DNA from: SIG565 sp045613385
GTDB lineage: Bacteria > Bacillota > Clostridia > Oscillospirales > Acutalibacteraceae
DNA length: 64,000 bases
Direction of reading: 5' to 3'
Assembly: GCA_045613385.1 (NCBI GenBank)
Contig: JAZLAW010000002.1
Span: forward strand, 60,689 to 124,688
Part shown: in pieces, positions 16,147-24,938 of the stretch
Layout: each line of letters opens with the position of its first letter
Position numbering within the stretch: the first letter of the stretch is position 1
Notes under the pieces: generated by a model
Seen by the model: the letters and a program-made list of their open reading frames with translations, nothing else
Told to the model about the DNA's origin: nothing
The model's database searches: none
Made by a program: the position numbers and the translations under genes

Positions 16147-16175
16147 ATTATACTCAATATTTTAAGCATAGTCAA
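16147..16175 (-). promoter_or_regulatory. Promoter of the GGDEF gene
   Basis: On the minus strand TTGACT, 17 bases, TATAAT. It overlaps the promoter of the divergent XRE gene. Confidence 0.75.
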
Positions 16176-16187
16176 GGGCTTGAGTAT
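16150..16187. promoter_or_regulatory. Shared operator candidate for the GGDEF/XRE promoters
   Basis: ATACTCAA (16150-16157) and TTGAGTAT (16180-16187) are perfect inverted copies. Each overlaps the -10 box of one of the two divergent promoters, so one regulator could control both genes. Confidence 0.5.
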
Positions 16188-16190
16188 GAT
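16162..16190 (+). promoter_or_regulatory. Promoter of the small XRE gene
   Basis: TTAAGC, 17 bases, TATGAT on the plus strand, ending 24 bases before the ATG at 16214. Confidence 0.5.
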
Positions 16191-16213
16191 AAAATTTTTT
16201 TTGGTGAGAAAAG

Positions 16214-16414
16214 ATGATAAGTTACAAGCCTTTTTACGAAACGCTTTTTAAAAAAGGGATAACTGAATATAATCTCATTTTTAAGCAAGGGTTTTCCGCG
16301 AATACATTACACAGAATGAAGAAAGGTGAAGCGATAAACACCAAAACCCTTGACGCACTTTGTTATGCCCTTGACTGCGAAGTAAGTGATATAATTAAAT
16401 TTGAAAAAGAATAG
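16214..16414 (+). CDS. Tiny Cro/CI-type regulator (66 residues)
   Basis: A single helix-turn-helix domain of the short XRE type: KKGITEYNLIFKQGFSANTL, then RMKKGEAINTKTLDALCYAL and DCEVSDIIKF, which matches the DVxDIIxF ending of this family. GGTGAG lies 6 bases before the ATG. It has no sensor domain. Its position opposite the GGDEF gene, with an inverted repeat over both -10 boxes, suggests it controls itself and the cyclase. Confidence 0.88.
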   Translation: MISYKPFYETLFKKGITEYNLIFKQGFSANTLHRMKKGEAINTKTLDALCYALDCEVSDIIKFEKE

Positions 16415-16450
16415 CACCCAATTCCGTTTGAGGAATGAGTGCTGTTTTTT
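16413..16450 (+). terminator. Terminator of the small XRE gene
   Basis: AGCAC/GTGCT and ATTCC/GGAAT stems with an internal mismatch, then TTTTTTT. Confidence 0.82.
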
Positions 16451-16569
16451 TGTTTGTAAAGCCGACACCGAAACTTATTACTTGCCAAAATCGGCGAAAA
16501 CAACTATTTAGGTTGTTTTCTTCCGCTTCGCTCCCTACTTGTTCTAATCCCAACATTTATATAGAAACG

Positions 16570-16609
16570 AAAAAGATAGCGCCAACCACAAGGGTTGATA
16601 CTATCTTTT
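16570..16609 (-). terminator. Terminator of tRNA-Ala
   Basis: AAAGATAG/CTATCTTT outer stem with a CAACC/GGTTG inner stem, directly after the tRNA 3' end on the minus strand. The 100 bases beyond it (about 16453-16569) hold nothing I can name. Confidence 0.75.
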
Positions 16610-16685
16610 TGGTGGAACTGATGGGAGTCGAACCCACGACCTTCTGAATGCGAACCAGACACTCTACCAACTGAGCTACAGCCCC
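16610..16685 (-). tRNA. tRNA-Ala (anticodon CGC)
   Basis: A full cloverleaf on the minus strand: acceptor GGGGCTG/CAGTTCC with the G3-U70 pair that defines alanine tRNAs, anticodon loop TTCGCAT giving CGC, T-loop TTCGACT, discriminator A and an encoded CCA. It reads GCG codons. The third and fourth acceptor pairs are both G-U. Confidence 0.9.
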
Positions 16686-16740
16686 GAATATATTGAAATT
16701 TTAACATATTTTTATCAAAAATTCAACATATTTATAAACT

Positions 16741-18270
16741 TTAATCGCCCCAATATTTTCTATCGAGACTTCTGAATTGTATAGCCTGTGCCATGTGTAT
16801 CATCTCAATATTTTCACTCTCATTAAGGTCCGCTATTGTACGCGCGATTTTTAGTAATCTATCATAAGCACGTGCCGACATACCGAGATTATCGAAAGAT
16901 GCCTGTAACAATTTTGCTGCATCATCACTCATAATACAAAATTTTTTAAGTAATGATGGCGTAAGTCTTGCGTTGCAGGTAATACCTGTTCCTTTATAAC
17001 GTTCGTTTTGTATTTTTCGCGCCTTATTAACCCTTTCGCGTATCTCTTGAGATGTTTCTTCATTTGAAACTGACGAATTAAGTTCATTGAACTCAACCGG
17101 TGGAACTTCAATATGCAAATCCAGTCTATCAAGCATAGGACCGGACACTCTGTTTAAATACTTATTAACCATATTCTGTGAGCAAGTACAATTATGTGTC
17201 GGATGTCCGAAATAACCGCAAGGACACGGATTCATCGCCGCCACAAGTGAAACTGAACACGGATATGTAAGTGTACCTGCAACACGTGAAATTGTGATTT
17301 TTCCATCTTCAAGCGGTTGTCTTAAAGCTTCCATAACATCTCTTTTAAACTCGGGAAGTTCGTCTAAAAACAACACACCGTTATGAGCCAATGACAATTC
17401 ACCCGGTCGCGGAACGGTACCGCCGCCCGCTAAAGCCACCGAAGAAGTCGTGTGGTGCGGAGAACGAAACGGTCTTAAAGTTACCATCGGATTTTCAGAA
17501 TCGAGCACACCCGCAATGGAGTGTATTTTTGTTGTCTCAAGTGATTCTTCAAAGGTCATTTCGGGAAGAATTGTCGGAAAACGCTTGGCTAACATACTTT
17601 TACCCGAGCCCGGCGGTCCGATTAATAAGATATTATGCCCACCTGCTGCTGCAACTTCGAGCGCTTTCTTTGCAAGGTGTTGTCCTTTTACTTCGCAGAA
17701 ATCAAACTTATTATTAATACTATTATCGGTACACACTTTCTTTTGTGCGGGAGACATAATATTTTCGTTTTTTAAATGCGAAAACAAGTTGCGGATATTA
17801 TCGATGCCGAAAACATTGATATCGGTTATATTAGCGCCTTCAGTAGCATTCTCCTTAGGTACAAAGAAATTTTTAATTCCGCTTTGCTTAGCTTTTATCG
17901 TCATCGCAATTATGCCATTGACTTTTCGCACATTGCCATCGAGAGATACTTCACCGATAAACGCCGAATCATCAATGTCCGCTTTAATCTGGTCAGTTGC
18001 GCGAAGCAAAGCCAACATAATCGGTAAATCGTATACCGAGCCTTCTTTTTTCACATCCGCAGGTGCCAGATTTACTGTAATTTTTCCGACAGGGAACTTA
18101 TAACCGCTATTCTTAATAGCCGCCCTTACCCTATCTCTCGATTCCTTAACCGCGGCATCGGGAAGGCCTACAATATCAAATCCGGGAAGTCCGGATGAGA
18201 TGTCGGCCTCAACTTCAACCATATAAGAATCCATACCGAATATACCGATACTTTTAACCTTCGCGAACAA
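16741..18270 (-). CDS. comM: ComM/YifB-family AAA+ ATPase (magnesium-chelatase-like)
   Basis: A 509-residue protein in three parts. The N-terminal ~170 residues are a Lon-protease-like fold (VEADISSGLPGFDIVGLPDA, without the Lon catalytic dyad). Next comes the AAA+ module with Walker A GPPGSGKSM and Walker B GVLFLDELPEF, and a C-terminal Mg-chelatase subdomain with a CPCGYFGHP/CTCS cysteine cluster. ComM is a hexameric helicase that promotes branch migration in natural transformation; in Firmicutes its role is less clear. TTG at 18270 has GGGGGAG upstream. It follows iorB by 18 bp. Confidence 0.94.
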   Translation of the reverse strand: MFAKVKSIGIFGMDSYMVEVEADISSGLPGFDIVGLPDAAVKESRDRVRAAIKNSGYKFPVGKITVNLAPADVKKEGSVYDLPIMLALLRATDQIKADIDDSAFIGEVSLDGNVRKVNGIIAMTIKAKQSGIKNFFVPKENATEGANITDINVFGIDNIRNLFSHLKNENIMSPAQKKVCTDNSINNKFDFCEVKGQHLAKKALEVAAAGGHNILLIGPPGSGKSMLAKRFPTILPEMTFEESLETTKIHSIAGVLDSENPMVTLRPFRSPHHTTSSVALAGGGTVPRPGELSLAHNGVLFLDELPEFKRDVMEALRQPLEDGKITISRVAGTLTYPCSVSLVAAMNPCPCGYFGHPTHNCTCSQNMVNKYLNRVSGPMLDRLDLHIEVPPVEFNELNSSVSNEETSQEIRERVNKARKIQNERYKGTGITCNARLTPSLLKKFCIMSDDAAKLLQASFDNLGMSARAYDRLLKIARTIADLNESENIEMIHMAQAIQFRSLDRKYWGD

Positions 18271-18288
18271 GATTACTCCCCCAAAGAA

Positions 18289-18864
18289 CTATTGCAAATT
18301 ATAGCCGAGACTAAATGCAGTTTTGTTGATTTCTAAGAATTTAGGTGCAACAACCTGCTCTAATGCCGTCATCCACTTATCATATTCTAAGTCAAAACGC
18401 TTAGCAAGGAAGCCCATCAAAACGATATTTACCGCCCTACTGCTACCAGCCTTTTCGGCAAGTGATAAAGCATCAAGCTCTTCAACACAACAGCCAAGAC
18501 TTCTGAGCTCATCGAGAATATCAACAGGATACTCCGCAGCGCCTGTGATTACAGGCATTGGGTCAATCTGTTGAGTGTTTGTAATAATTGTACCGCCTAT
18601 TTTAAGATAATCTGCATATCGGGCAGCTTCTAATTTTTCAAAAGAAATTATAAAGTCGGCTTCACCTTTTTCTATTATAGGAGAATAAACCTTATCGCCA
18701 AATCTTACGTATGTAACAACCGAGCCACCACGTTGGCTCATACCGTGTACTTCCGATACTTTAACATCGTAGCCGGTAGCTGTCAGGAGATTTCCAAGCA
18801 ATTTACTTGCCAAAAGACTACCCTGTCCGCCTACGCCTACAATCATAATACTTCTGGTGTTCAT
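18289..18864 (-). CDS. iorB: Indolepyruvate ferredoxin oxidoreductase, beta subunit
   Basis: The 191-residue subunit belongs to the pyruvate:ferredoxin oxidoreductase gamma-type family: IMIVGVGGQGSLLASKLL at the N-terminus, EVHGMSQRGGSVVTYVRFG and ADFIISFEKLEAARY. With IorA it oxidatively decarboxylates aryl pyruvates from aromatic amino acids to aryl-acetyl-CoA while reducing ferredoxin. It follows iorA by four bases, so the two subunits are co-translated. Confidence 0.95.
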   Translation of the reverse strand: MNTRSIMIVGVGGQGSLLASKLLGNLLTATGYDVKVSEVHGMSQRGGSVVTYVRFGDKVYSPIIEKGEADFIISFEKLEAARYADYLKIGGTIITNTQQIDPMPVITGAAEYPVDILDELRSLGCCVEELDALSLAEKAGSSRAVNIVLMGFLAKRFDLEYDKWMTALEQVVAPKFLEINKTAFSLGYNLQ

Positions 18865-18868
18865 TGTT

Positions 18869-20608
18869 CTATTCCCCCTGTTCTTCTATTGCGCCAAATG
18901 CGCACAACTGTTCACAAACACCGCAACCAACACAAAGTGTTGCATCCACAACTGCTTTACCATCTTTAAAACTTATGGCAGGACAACCAAGTGTCATACA
19001 TTTTCGGCAAGAACGGCATTTATCTTTATTAATAATAACAGCCGGTTTTTTCTTAACTGTCTTAAGCAGAACACACGGTCTTCTTGAAATAATTACAGAA
19101 GGCTCGTCGGCCGCTAATTCTTCTCTAATTACTCGCTCTGATTCTTTCAAATCATACGGGTCAACAACCGCAACTCTGTTTATACCAATAGAGCGGCAAA
19201 GTGCTTCTAAATCGATTTTACCAGCGGGGTCACCTTTTATATTGTAGCCGGTAGTCGGATTTTGCTGATGGCCCGTCATACCGGTAATTGAGTTATCAAG
19301 AATAATAACCGTTGAAGCAGAACCGTTGTATGCAATATCGACAAGTCCTGTGATACCGGAATGCATAAAAGTAGAGTCACCTATAACCGCCACGGATTTG
19401 TTCTGCATAGTGCCTTCTGTTGCCATATTAAAGCCGTGCAATCCTGAAACCGATGCGCCCATGCAAAGTGTTGTATCAACAGCACAAAGCGGCGGTTGAG
19501 CACCTAAGGTATAACATCCTATATCACCTATAACTGTTGCTTTCAGTTTAGAAAGAATATAATAAATACCCCTATGCGGACATCCCGCACACATCATCGG
19601 TGGGCGCACAGGTATATTGCTTGTGGCCTTTATAGAAGGTTTTTCTTCAATTCCAAATGCATCAGCAACTATCTTTTGTGAAAACTCACCTATCGGTGAG
19701 AAAATATTTTTACCATCAACATTAATACCGATTGTTTTACAGAAGTTTTCGATGATGCCATCCAATTCTTCAATAACAACAACCCGTTCGACACTATTAG
19801 CGAAAGATGTAATCATTTTGGGTGGTAATGGGTTGACAAGACCAATCTTAAGAACCGGAATCTTATCACCAAAAACCTCTTTAACATACTGATAACAAGT
19901 ACCGCTTGTTATAATACCAAATTTATTATCAGTACCATTATCAATACGGTTAAAAGGACAATTTTCCGCATATTCTGTTAATGAATTCATTCTTGCTTCA
20001 ACAATAGGATGCTTAATTTTTGCATTTGCCGGAACCATTATGTACTTCTGTGCATCCTTCTTATACGGTTTATCTGATACTTCTACTCTATCAGATGTTT
20101 CAACAATACTCTGTGAGTGGGCAATTCTTGTGCAAATGCGCATAAGAACAGGTGTATCAAATTTTTCAGATAAATCAAAAGAGACTTTAGCAAACTCGAG
20201 TGCTTCTGCCGAATCTGCGGGCTCAAGCATAGGAAGTTTTGCGGCAATAGCATAATGTCTTGAATCTTGTTCATTTTGTGAAGAGTGCATTGCTGGGTCG
20301 TCAGCAACACAGATAACAAGACCTGCATTAACACCTGTATAAGACAAGGTGAAAAGCGGGTCAGCCGCAACATTAAGGCCGACGTGCTTCATACAACAAA
20401 CAGACCTTTTACCGCCTAACGATGCACCAAAAGCTACTTCTGCGGCCACCTTTTCGTTAGGCGCCCATTCGCTGTAAAAATCATCATATTTTGATAAAAA
20501 TTCGGTAATTTCGGTAGAAGGAGTACCAGGATAACTCGATACCAATCCGATACCGCCTTCGTAAAAACCACGTGCTAAGGCTTCATTACCTATCATTAAT
20601 TTTTTCAT
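18869..20608 (-). CDS. iorA: Indolepyruvate ferredoxin oxidoreductase, alpha subunit
   Basis: The 579-residue catalytic subunit has an N-terminal pyrimidine-binding domain (GNEALARGFYEGGIGLVSSY, PGTPSTEI), a TPP-binding region (CAGCPHRGIYYIL, GDIGCYTLG, GDSTFMHSGI) and a C-terminal ferredoxin domain with two 4Fe-4S clusters (CRSCRKCMTLGCP and CVGCGVCEQLC). It ferments aromatic amino acids after transamination. The partner acyl-CoA ligase upstream could use or make the aryl-acetyl-CoA product with ATP formation or use (inference). Confidence 0.97.
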   Translation of the reverse strand: MKKLMIGNEALARGFYEGGIGLVSSYPGTPSTEITEFLSKYDDFYSEWAPNEKVAAEVAFGASLGGKRSVCCMKHVGLNVAADPLFTLSYTGVNAGLVICVADDPAMHSSQNEQDSRHYAIAAKLPMLEPADSAEALEFAKVSFDLSEKFDTPVLMRICTRIAHSQSIVETSDRVEVSDKPYKKDAQKYIMVPANAKIKHPIVEARMNSLTEYAENCPFNRIDNGTDNKFGIITSGTCYQYVKEVFGDKIPVLKIGLVNPLPPKMITSFANSVERVVVIEELDGIIENFCKTIGINVDGKNIFSPIGEFSQKIVADAFGIEEKPSIKATSNIPVRPPMMCAGCPHRGIYYILSKLKATVIGDIGCYTLGAQPPLCAVDTTLCMGASVSGLHGFNMATEGTMQNKSVAVIGDSTFMHSGITGLVDIAYNGSASTVIILDNSITGMTGHQQNPTTGYNIKGDPAGKIDLEALCRSIGINRVAVVDPYDLKESERVIREELAADEPSVIISRRPCVLLKTVKKKPAVIINKDKCRSCRKCMTLGCPAISFKDGKAVVDATLCVGCGVCEQLCAFGAIEEQGE

Positions 20609-20628
20609 AACTTTTCTCCGTTCCCAAT

Positions 20629-22269
20629 TTATTCAGTAGTAACCTTTTCTACCAGGCGTTCACCACAGTACTGAGCCCTAAGCTTCGGTTTTTCGATTTT
20701 TCCGGTGGGATTACGCGGTATATCAGCAAATATTATTTTGCGCGGTCTCTTGTATCTCGGCAGTCCATTGCAAAATTTTTCAATTTCTTCAATAGTTGCA
20801 GTCATACCAGACTTAATTTCGATTATTGCCGCAGAAATTTCACCGAGTCGTTTATCAGGTATACCTATTACCGCCGCATCCTTGATTTTTTCATTAGCGC
20901 GTAAATAGTCTTCAATCTGCACGGGATAAATATTTTCTCCGCCGCTAATAATTACATCTTTCTTACGGTCGACAAGATAGATAAATCCTTCTTCATCTTC
21001 CCTTGCCATATCACCTGTGAGCAACCATTCACCCATTAATATTTCAGCCGTAGCATCAGGATTTTTATAATAGCACTTCATAACGCCGGGGCCTTTGACT
21101 GCCAATTCGCCAACGTCACCCTTTGCTACATCATTACGGTTCTCATCAAGAATTCTGGTTTCCCAACCAAAACCAGCTTTACCGATAGCGCCGACTTTAT
21201 GTATGTTTTCAACGCCTAAGTGTACACAACCCGGTCCTATAGATTCTGACAAACCATAGTTGGTATCATACTCGTGTGTGGGGAAAATCTTTTTCCAGCG
21301 CTTAATCAAACTCGGTGGTACAGGTTGAGCACCAATATGCATTAATCGCCAACTATTAAGGCGATATTCTTCTAAATTAATTTTTCCGCTTTCAATACTA
21401 TCGAGTATATCCTGTGCCCACGGCACTAAAAGCCATACTATGGTTGCTTTTTCTTCAGAAGCACACTGTAAAATCCACTCAGGACTAACACCGCGCAGCA
21501 ACACTGCACGCGAGCCCGAAACCAAGCTACCAAACCAATGCATTTTGGCACCCGTATGATAAAGCGGCGGTATGCACAGGAACACATCATCTCTGCTTTG
21601 CGAGTGGTGAGCCTGTTCGGTAAGACATGAGTGCACAAGTGCTTTATGTGAATGCAGAATAGCTTTTGGGAAACCGGTCGTTCCCGAAGAAAAATAAATT
21701 GCTGCATTATCTTCATCGTTAATTTCTATAGGTGGTACTGTTCCCGAACAGTGATAAATCATCTGTGCATAGTTATCTGCAAAATCGGGAGTTTCATCGG
21801 AATTACCAACAAAGAAATAATGCTCAATATATCCCATATTTTCCTTAACTGCAATAATGCGCTCGGTAAATTCGGGGCCGAAAACCATCATTTTGCAGTC
21901 AGCCAGATTTGAGCAATACTCTATCTCATTTGAATCATATCTATAGTTCATCGGAACAACGATGGCGCCGGTCTTGAGAATACCAAAATAAATCGGCAAC
22001 CATTCAATACAGTTCATCAAGAGAATTGCAACCTTGTCCCCCTTTTTAATACCGCGGGTAAACAAAAGATTGGCAAAACGGTTTGCAGATAAATCAAATT
22101 GGCGCCAGGTGATTTCTCTCCTGTACTCCTCACCTGCAGACGTTTCTATAAGATTGAATTCGCGCCAGGTAACATTTCTTTCAGGCTGATTTTGCGGTGT
22201 TATTTCCACAATAGCCTTTTCATTAGGATACAACCGTGAATTCTTTTCTAAAAAGTCGGTAATAGGCAT
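20629..22269 (-). CDS. Acyl-CoA synthetase (AMP-forming) linked to iorAB
   Basis: A 546-residue adenylate-forming ligase. Motifs in order: the P-loop YFSSGTTGFPKA, NYGLSESIGPG, the TGD of LLTGDMARED, the hinge DRKKDVIISGGENIYP and the C-terminal catalytic lysine RNPTGKIEK. It activates a carboxylic acid to its CoA thioester; substrate could be an aryl acetate, given its place just upstream of iorA in the same operon, or a fatty acid. Near the N-terminus a WREFNL../WRQFDL.. segment is present twice in about 22 residues, an apparent internal tandem duplication not usual in the family. Confidence 0.9.
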   Translation of the reverse strand: MPITDFLEKNSRLYPNEKAIVEITPQNQPERNVTWREFNLIETSAGEEYRREITWRQFDLSANRFANLLFTRGIKKGDKVAILLMNCIEWLPIYFGILKTGAIVVPMNYRYDSNEIEYCSNLADCKMMVFGPEFTERIIAVKENMGYIEHYFFVGNSDETPDFADNYAQMIYHCSGTVPPIEINDEDNAAIYFSSGTTGFPKAILHSHKALVHSCLTEQAHHSQSRDDVFLCIPPLYHTGAKMHWFGSLVSGSRAVLLRGVSPEWILQCASEEKATIVWLLVPWAQDILDSIESGKINLEEYRLNSWRLMHIGAQPVPPSLIKRWKKIFPTHEYDTNYGLSESIGPGCVHLGVENIHKVGAIGKAGFGWETRILDENRNDVAKGDVGELAVKGPGVMKCYYKNPDATAEILMGEWLLTGDMAREDEEGFIYLVDRKKDVIISGGENIYPVQIEDYLRANEKIKDAAVIGIPDKRLGEISAAIIEIKSGMTATIEEIEKFCNGLPRYKRPRKIIFADIPRNPTGKIEKPKLRAQYCGERLVEKVTTE

Positions 22270-22368
22270 TTTAAAATCCCTTTCACAAATTATTAATTAC
22301 TAATTATTGTAACACACCGAACATCTTTTTTCAACAAATAATACTAAAAAATCCATATAAATTAAAAT

Positions 22369-22400
22369 AAAAGATGCCGCTTTTATTAGCCGCATCTTTT
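22369..22400 (-). terminator. Terminator of the SulP gene
   Basis: AAAAGATGC../..GCATCTTTT hairpin with T-rich sequence on the minus strand, after the stop of the SulP-type transporter. Confidence 0.65.
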
Positions 22401-22410
22401 GTAACTTTTT

Positions 22411-23691
22411 TTATTTCTTTTTATGGAAAATCTTTTTGATAAACAAAACCGCAAAATGTAATGACAGACCAACCGCTATGGCCACAACTAAATCAAAAAT
22501 TACTGTAAGTAAAAATGTTAGAATCATTATTACAATATCTGTTTTAGGATATGTTTTTATTATATGTAAAAACTCGCGCCACTCGCTCATATTATACGCT
22601 ACAATGAAAAGAATAGCTGCAATAGTAGGCATTGGAATAAGTGATGCTAAAGGCATAATAAAAAGCACTACAAGTAATAAAACTACTGCGTGTACCATAC
22701 CTGCAACCGGGGTTCTGCCGCCATTTTTAGCATTAGCAGCCGTTCTCGCGATAGCACCCGTTGCCGGTATGCCGCCAAAAAGGACGGAACCGACATTGCC
22801 TATACCCTGAGCTACCAATTCCGCATTTGGATTATGTTCAGAATCAACCATACCATCCGCCACAACACAAGACAACAACGACTCTATAGCTGCTAAAACC
22901 GCTATAGTTACAGCATCGGGTATAACTGAAATAAAGTCATTAACAGTAAAACTGCTATCACCTAAAACAAACTTGGGAAAACCGGAAGGAATATTGTATA
23001 GCTCACCAATAGTATAAACTCCCCCGTCGAGCCACGGTATAAAATTAACAAGTAGAGAGCCTATGATTACTGCAATTAATGAAGGTGGTATCTTCTTCTC
23101 AAATTTAGGATAAAAAATAAGTATCAATAGCGAAAATACACCAACAATCAGTGATGCGATACTCGCGGATGAAAAGTAATGAATATTTGCTTCAATTTTT
23201 TCCATTGCTTCTATTGGTTTTACACCTGCGGCATATGTAATTCCTAAAAAATCTTTAATTTGTCCAATTAAAATGGTTACGGCAATACCTGCTGTAAAAC
23301 CAATGGTAATTGTCTTTGGTACAAACTTGATTAATGAGCCTAACTTTAACAGGCCCATAAGTATTAAAATTACACCCGCAAGAATTGTGGCCGCTATTAA
23401 GCCTTTCATTCCACGTGTAGCTACTATTCCTGCTACAACGGTTGCAAAGGCCGCTGTAGGACCTGCAATCTGGATAGCGCTACCACCCAATAGCGACACA
23501 ATAAATCCCGCAAAGATAGCAGTATAAACACCGCACACCGGTTCTACTCCTGACGCTAACGCCAGAGCTATTGAAAGCGGCAAGGCTATAATAGCTACAA
23601 TTATGCCGGCAGTTAAATCTTTTACAAACTGAGTTCTGGAGTAGGTTTTAATACTCTCAAAAAATTTCGGTTTTAAATAACAATTTTTCAC
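22411..23691 (-). CDS. SulP-family anion transporter lacking a STAS domain
   Basis: A membrane protein of about 426 residues with around 12 hydrophobic segments and the SulP signature near the N-terminus (DLTAGIIVAIIALPLSIALA, GGSAIQIAGPTAAF). SulP proteins move sulfate, bicarbonate or other anions. Most have a cytoplasmic C-terminal STAS domain; this one ends at FIKKIFHKKK right after the last helix, so STAS is missing. GTG at 23691 is chosen because AGGTG lies 6 bases upstream. It directly follows the PAP2 gene. Confidence 0.9.
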   Translation of the reverse strand: MKNCYLKPKFFESIKTYSRTQFVKDLTAGIIVAIIALPLSIALALASGVEPVCGVYTAIFAGFIVSLLGGSAIQIAGPTAAFATVVAGIVATRGMKGLIAATILAGVILILMGLLKLGSLIKFVPKTITIGFTAGIAVTILIGQIKDFLGITYAAGVKPIEAMEKIEANIHYFSSASIASLIVGVFSLLILIFYPKFEKKIPPSLIAVIIGSLLVNFIPWLDGGVYTIGELYNIPSGFPKFVLGDSSFTVNDFISVIPDAVTIAVLAAIESLLSCVVADGMVDSEHNPNAELVAQGIGNVGSVLFGGIPATGAIARTAANAKNGGRTPVAGMVHAVVLLLVVLFIMPLASLIPMPTIAAILFIVAYNMSEWREFLHIIKTYPKTDIVIMILTFLLTVIFDLVVAIAVGLSLHFAVLFIKKIFHKKK

Positions 23692-23700
23692 AACTAACAC

Positions 23701-24639
23701 CTATCTAACTTTTCTATTTCCAAGCTTTGCCAGTCGTGAAAACGACATGGGCCAAAGTATACCGCCAACTACTACCATCAGAAAATAGCGTATAGTACGT
23801 GCTACAAGATGACCGCCAAATAACGCATCAAGCGGCGCGCGCAGAAGCTCTTTTATGGCAATTACCAATAAAAGTCCGCCTACAACTTTAATTATCTGTA
23901 CCCACAAAACTGCCCGGGTATCGAATTTTATCCATTTAATATCAGCTGTGTATACGCAGATAAAGCCTATAGCGCAACCTAAAAGTGTAAATCCGTTTTT
24001 TCTGGCCGATTCTAAATTATGTATTGCCACATCGGTATAAACTTCTGCAGGAAACTGATATAAATACACAAAGCAAAGATATGCAATCATAACAAATAAG
24101 AAAGAAAACATTATCGCGTACATTACCTTTGGAGAATTTTCCGCTTTTTTAAAAATAGGATATGCTACAAAAATCAAAACAATCGCTATAATTAAAGAGA
24201 CAAATACATCACTTGGAGTATGCACACCTAAGTACATCCTTGAAAGACACACCAGTGCTGCCAAAGTAATCATACTGATACGAACAGCTTTATTATTAGT
24301 AATCCTTGCTATACCGCCATACAGACCAACTGAGGTTTGTGTATGACCACTCGGAAAGGAATATCCACTTGCCGCCTCTCTTGCCGATTCTACTATAGTA
24401 AAATTCGGGTCCTTTACCCAGGGGCGCGGCACCCTGCAAAGCATTTTAAGAAACTGATTTATAACCGTTCCAAAAAAGCCTATGCACAAAAGAAAATATC
24501 CTTTATACTTATCCACACACCAGAACACAACCATTCCGACTGCCATAAATATAGTTTCTTCCCCGAAAAGAGTAATAAAGGAAAAGAAAAAATCAAATAC
24601 GGAGCACCGAAGCCCTTCTAAAAAATACAAAAACGACAT
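23701..24639 (-). CDS. PAP2-family membrane phosphatase
   Basis: A 312-residue protein with the three phosphatase motifs of type-2 phosphatidic acid phosphatases: KMLCRVPRPW (KxxxxxxRP), YSFPSGHTQTS (PSGH) and SRMYLGVHTPSDV (SRxxxxxHxxxD). It has about eight membrane helices, more than the minimal PAP2 core. It dephosphorylates a lipid phosphate such as undecaprenyl pyrophosphate or phosphatidylglycerol phosphate, which one is not clear. ATG at 24639 has GGGGA 7 bases upstream. It is cotranscribed with the SulP gene. Confidence 0.92.
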   Translation of the reverse strand: MSFLYFLEGLRCSVFDFFFSFITLFGEETIFMAVGMVVFWCVDKYKGYFLLCIGFFGTVINQFLKMLCRVPRPWVKDPNFTIVESAREAASGYSFPSGHTQTSVGLYGGIARITNNKAVRISMITLAALVCLSRMYLGVHTPSDVFVSLIIAIVLIFVAYPIFKKAENSPKVMYAIMFSFLFVMIAYLCFVYLYQFPAEVYTDVAIHNLESARKNGFTLLGCAIGFICVYTADIKWIKFDTRAVLWVQIIKVVGGLLLVIAIKELLRAPLDALFGGHLVARTIRYFLMVVVGGILWPMSFSRLAKLGNRKVR

Positions 24640-24750
24640 TAACATTTCCCCAAATCGTAAATTTTCGACAATACCTGTTACCACGTTTCAAGCAAACGCA
24701 AAGCCGGACGCCACAAGAACGTAGAGCCTGTATTGTTCAGGTTTCTTCAA

Positions 24751-24787
24751 AAATAAAGAAGCAGACCAAAAAGTCTGCTTCTTTATT
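24751..24787 (-). terminator. Terminator of tRNA-Leu
   Basis: A 16-bp perfect stem, AAATAAAGAAGCAGAC and its complement, directly abutting the encoded CCA end of the tRNA. Confidence 0.85.
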
Positions 24788-24871
24788 TGGTGCGAGTGAC
24801 GGGACTTGAACCCGTACGCCATGAGCACACGCCCCTCAAACGTGCCTGTCTGCCAGTTCCAGCACACTCGC
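24788..24871 (-). tRNA. tRNA-Leu (anticodon GAG)
   Basis: An 84-base class II tRNA on the minus strand: acceptor GCGAGTG/CACTCGC, anticodon loop TTGAGGG giving GAG, a long variable arm, T-loop TTCAAGT, and an encoded ACCA end. It reads CUC and CUU codons. Confidence 0.93.
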
Positions 24872-24938
24872 ATACAACGCTGATTATTATATCATTAATA
24901 ATTTGCGTTGTCAACAGTAATTTGAAAATTTTTTAAAT

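Noticed and set aside
16435..16707. ORFs on both strands across the tRNA-Ala gene, including one ending LVELMGVEPTTF
   Set aside because: The C-terminal sequence is the usual artefact of reading through a tRNA gene; there is no ribosome site and a tRNA and terminators occupy the stretch.
17450..18103. 217-residue ORF opposite comM
   Set aside because: Shadow of comM; no ribosome site and no recognisable domain.
24688..24873. ORF beginning MRVCWNWQTGTFEGRV
   Set aside because: It is the tRNA-Leu gene read as protein, a frequent false call.
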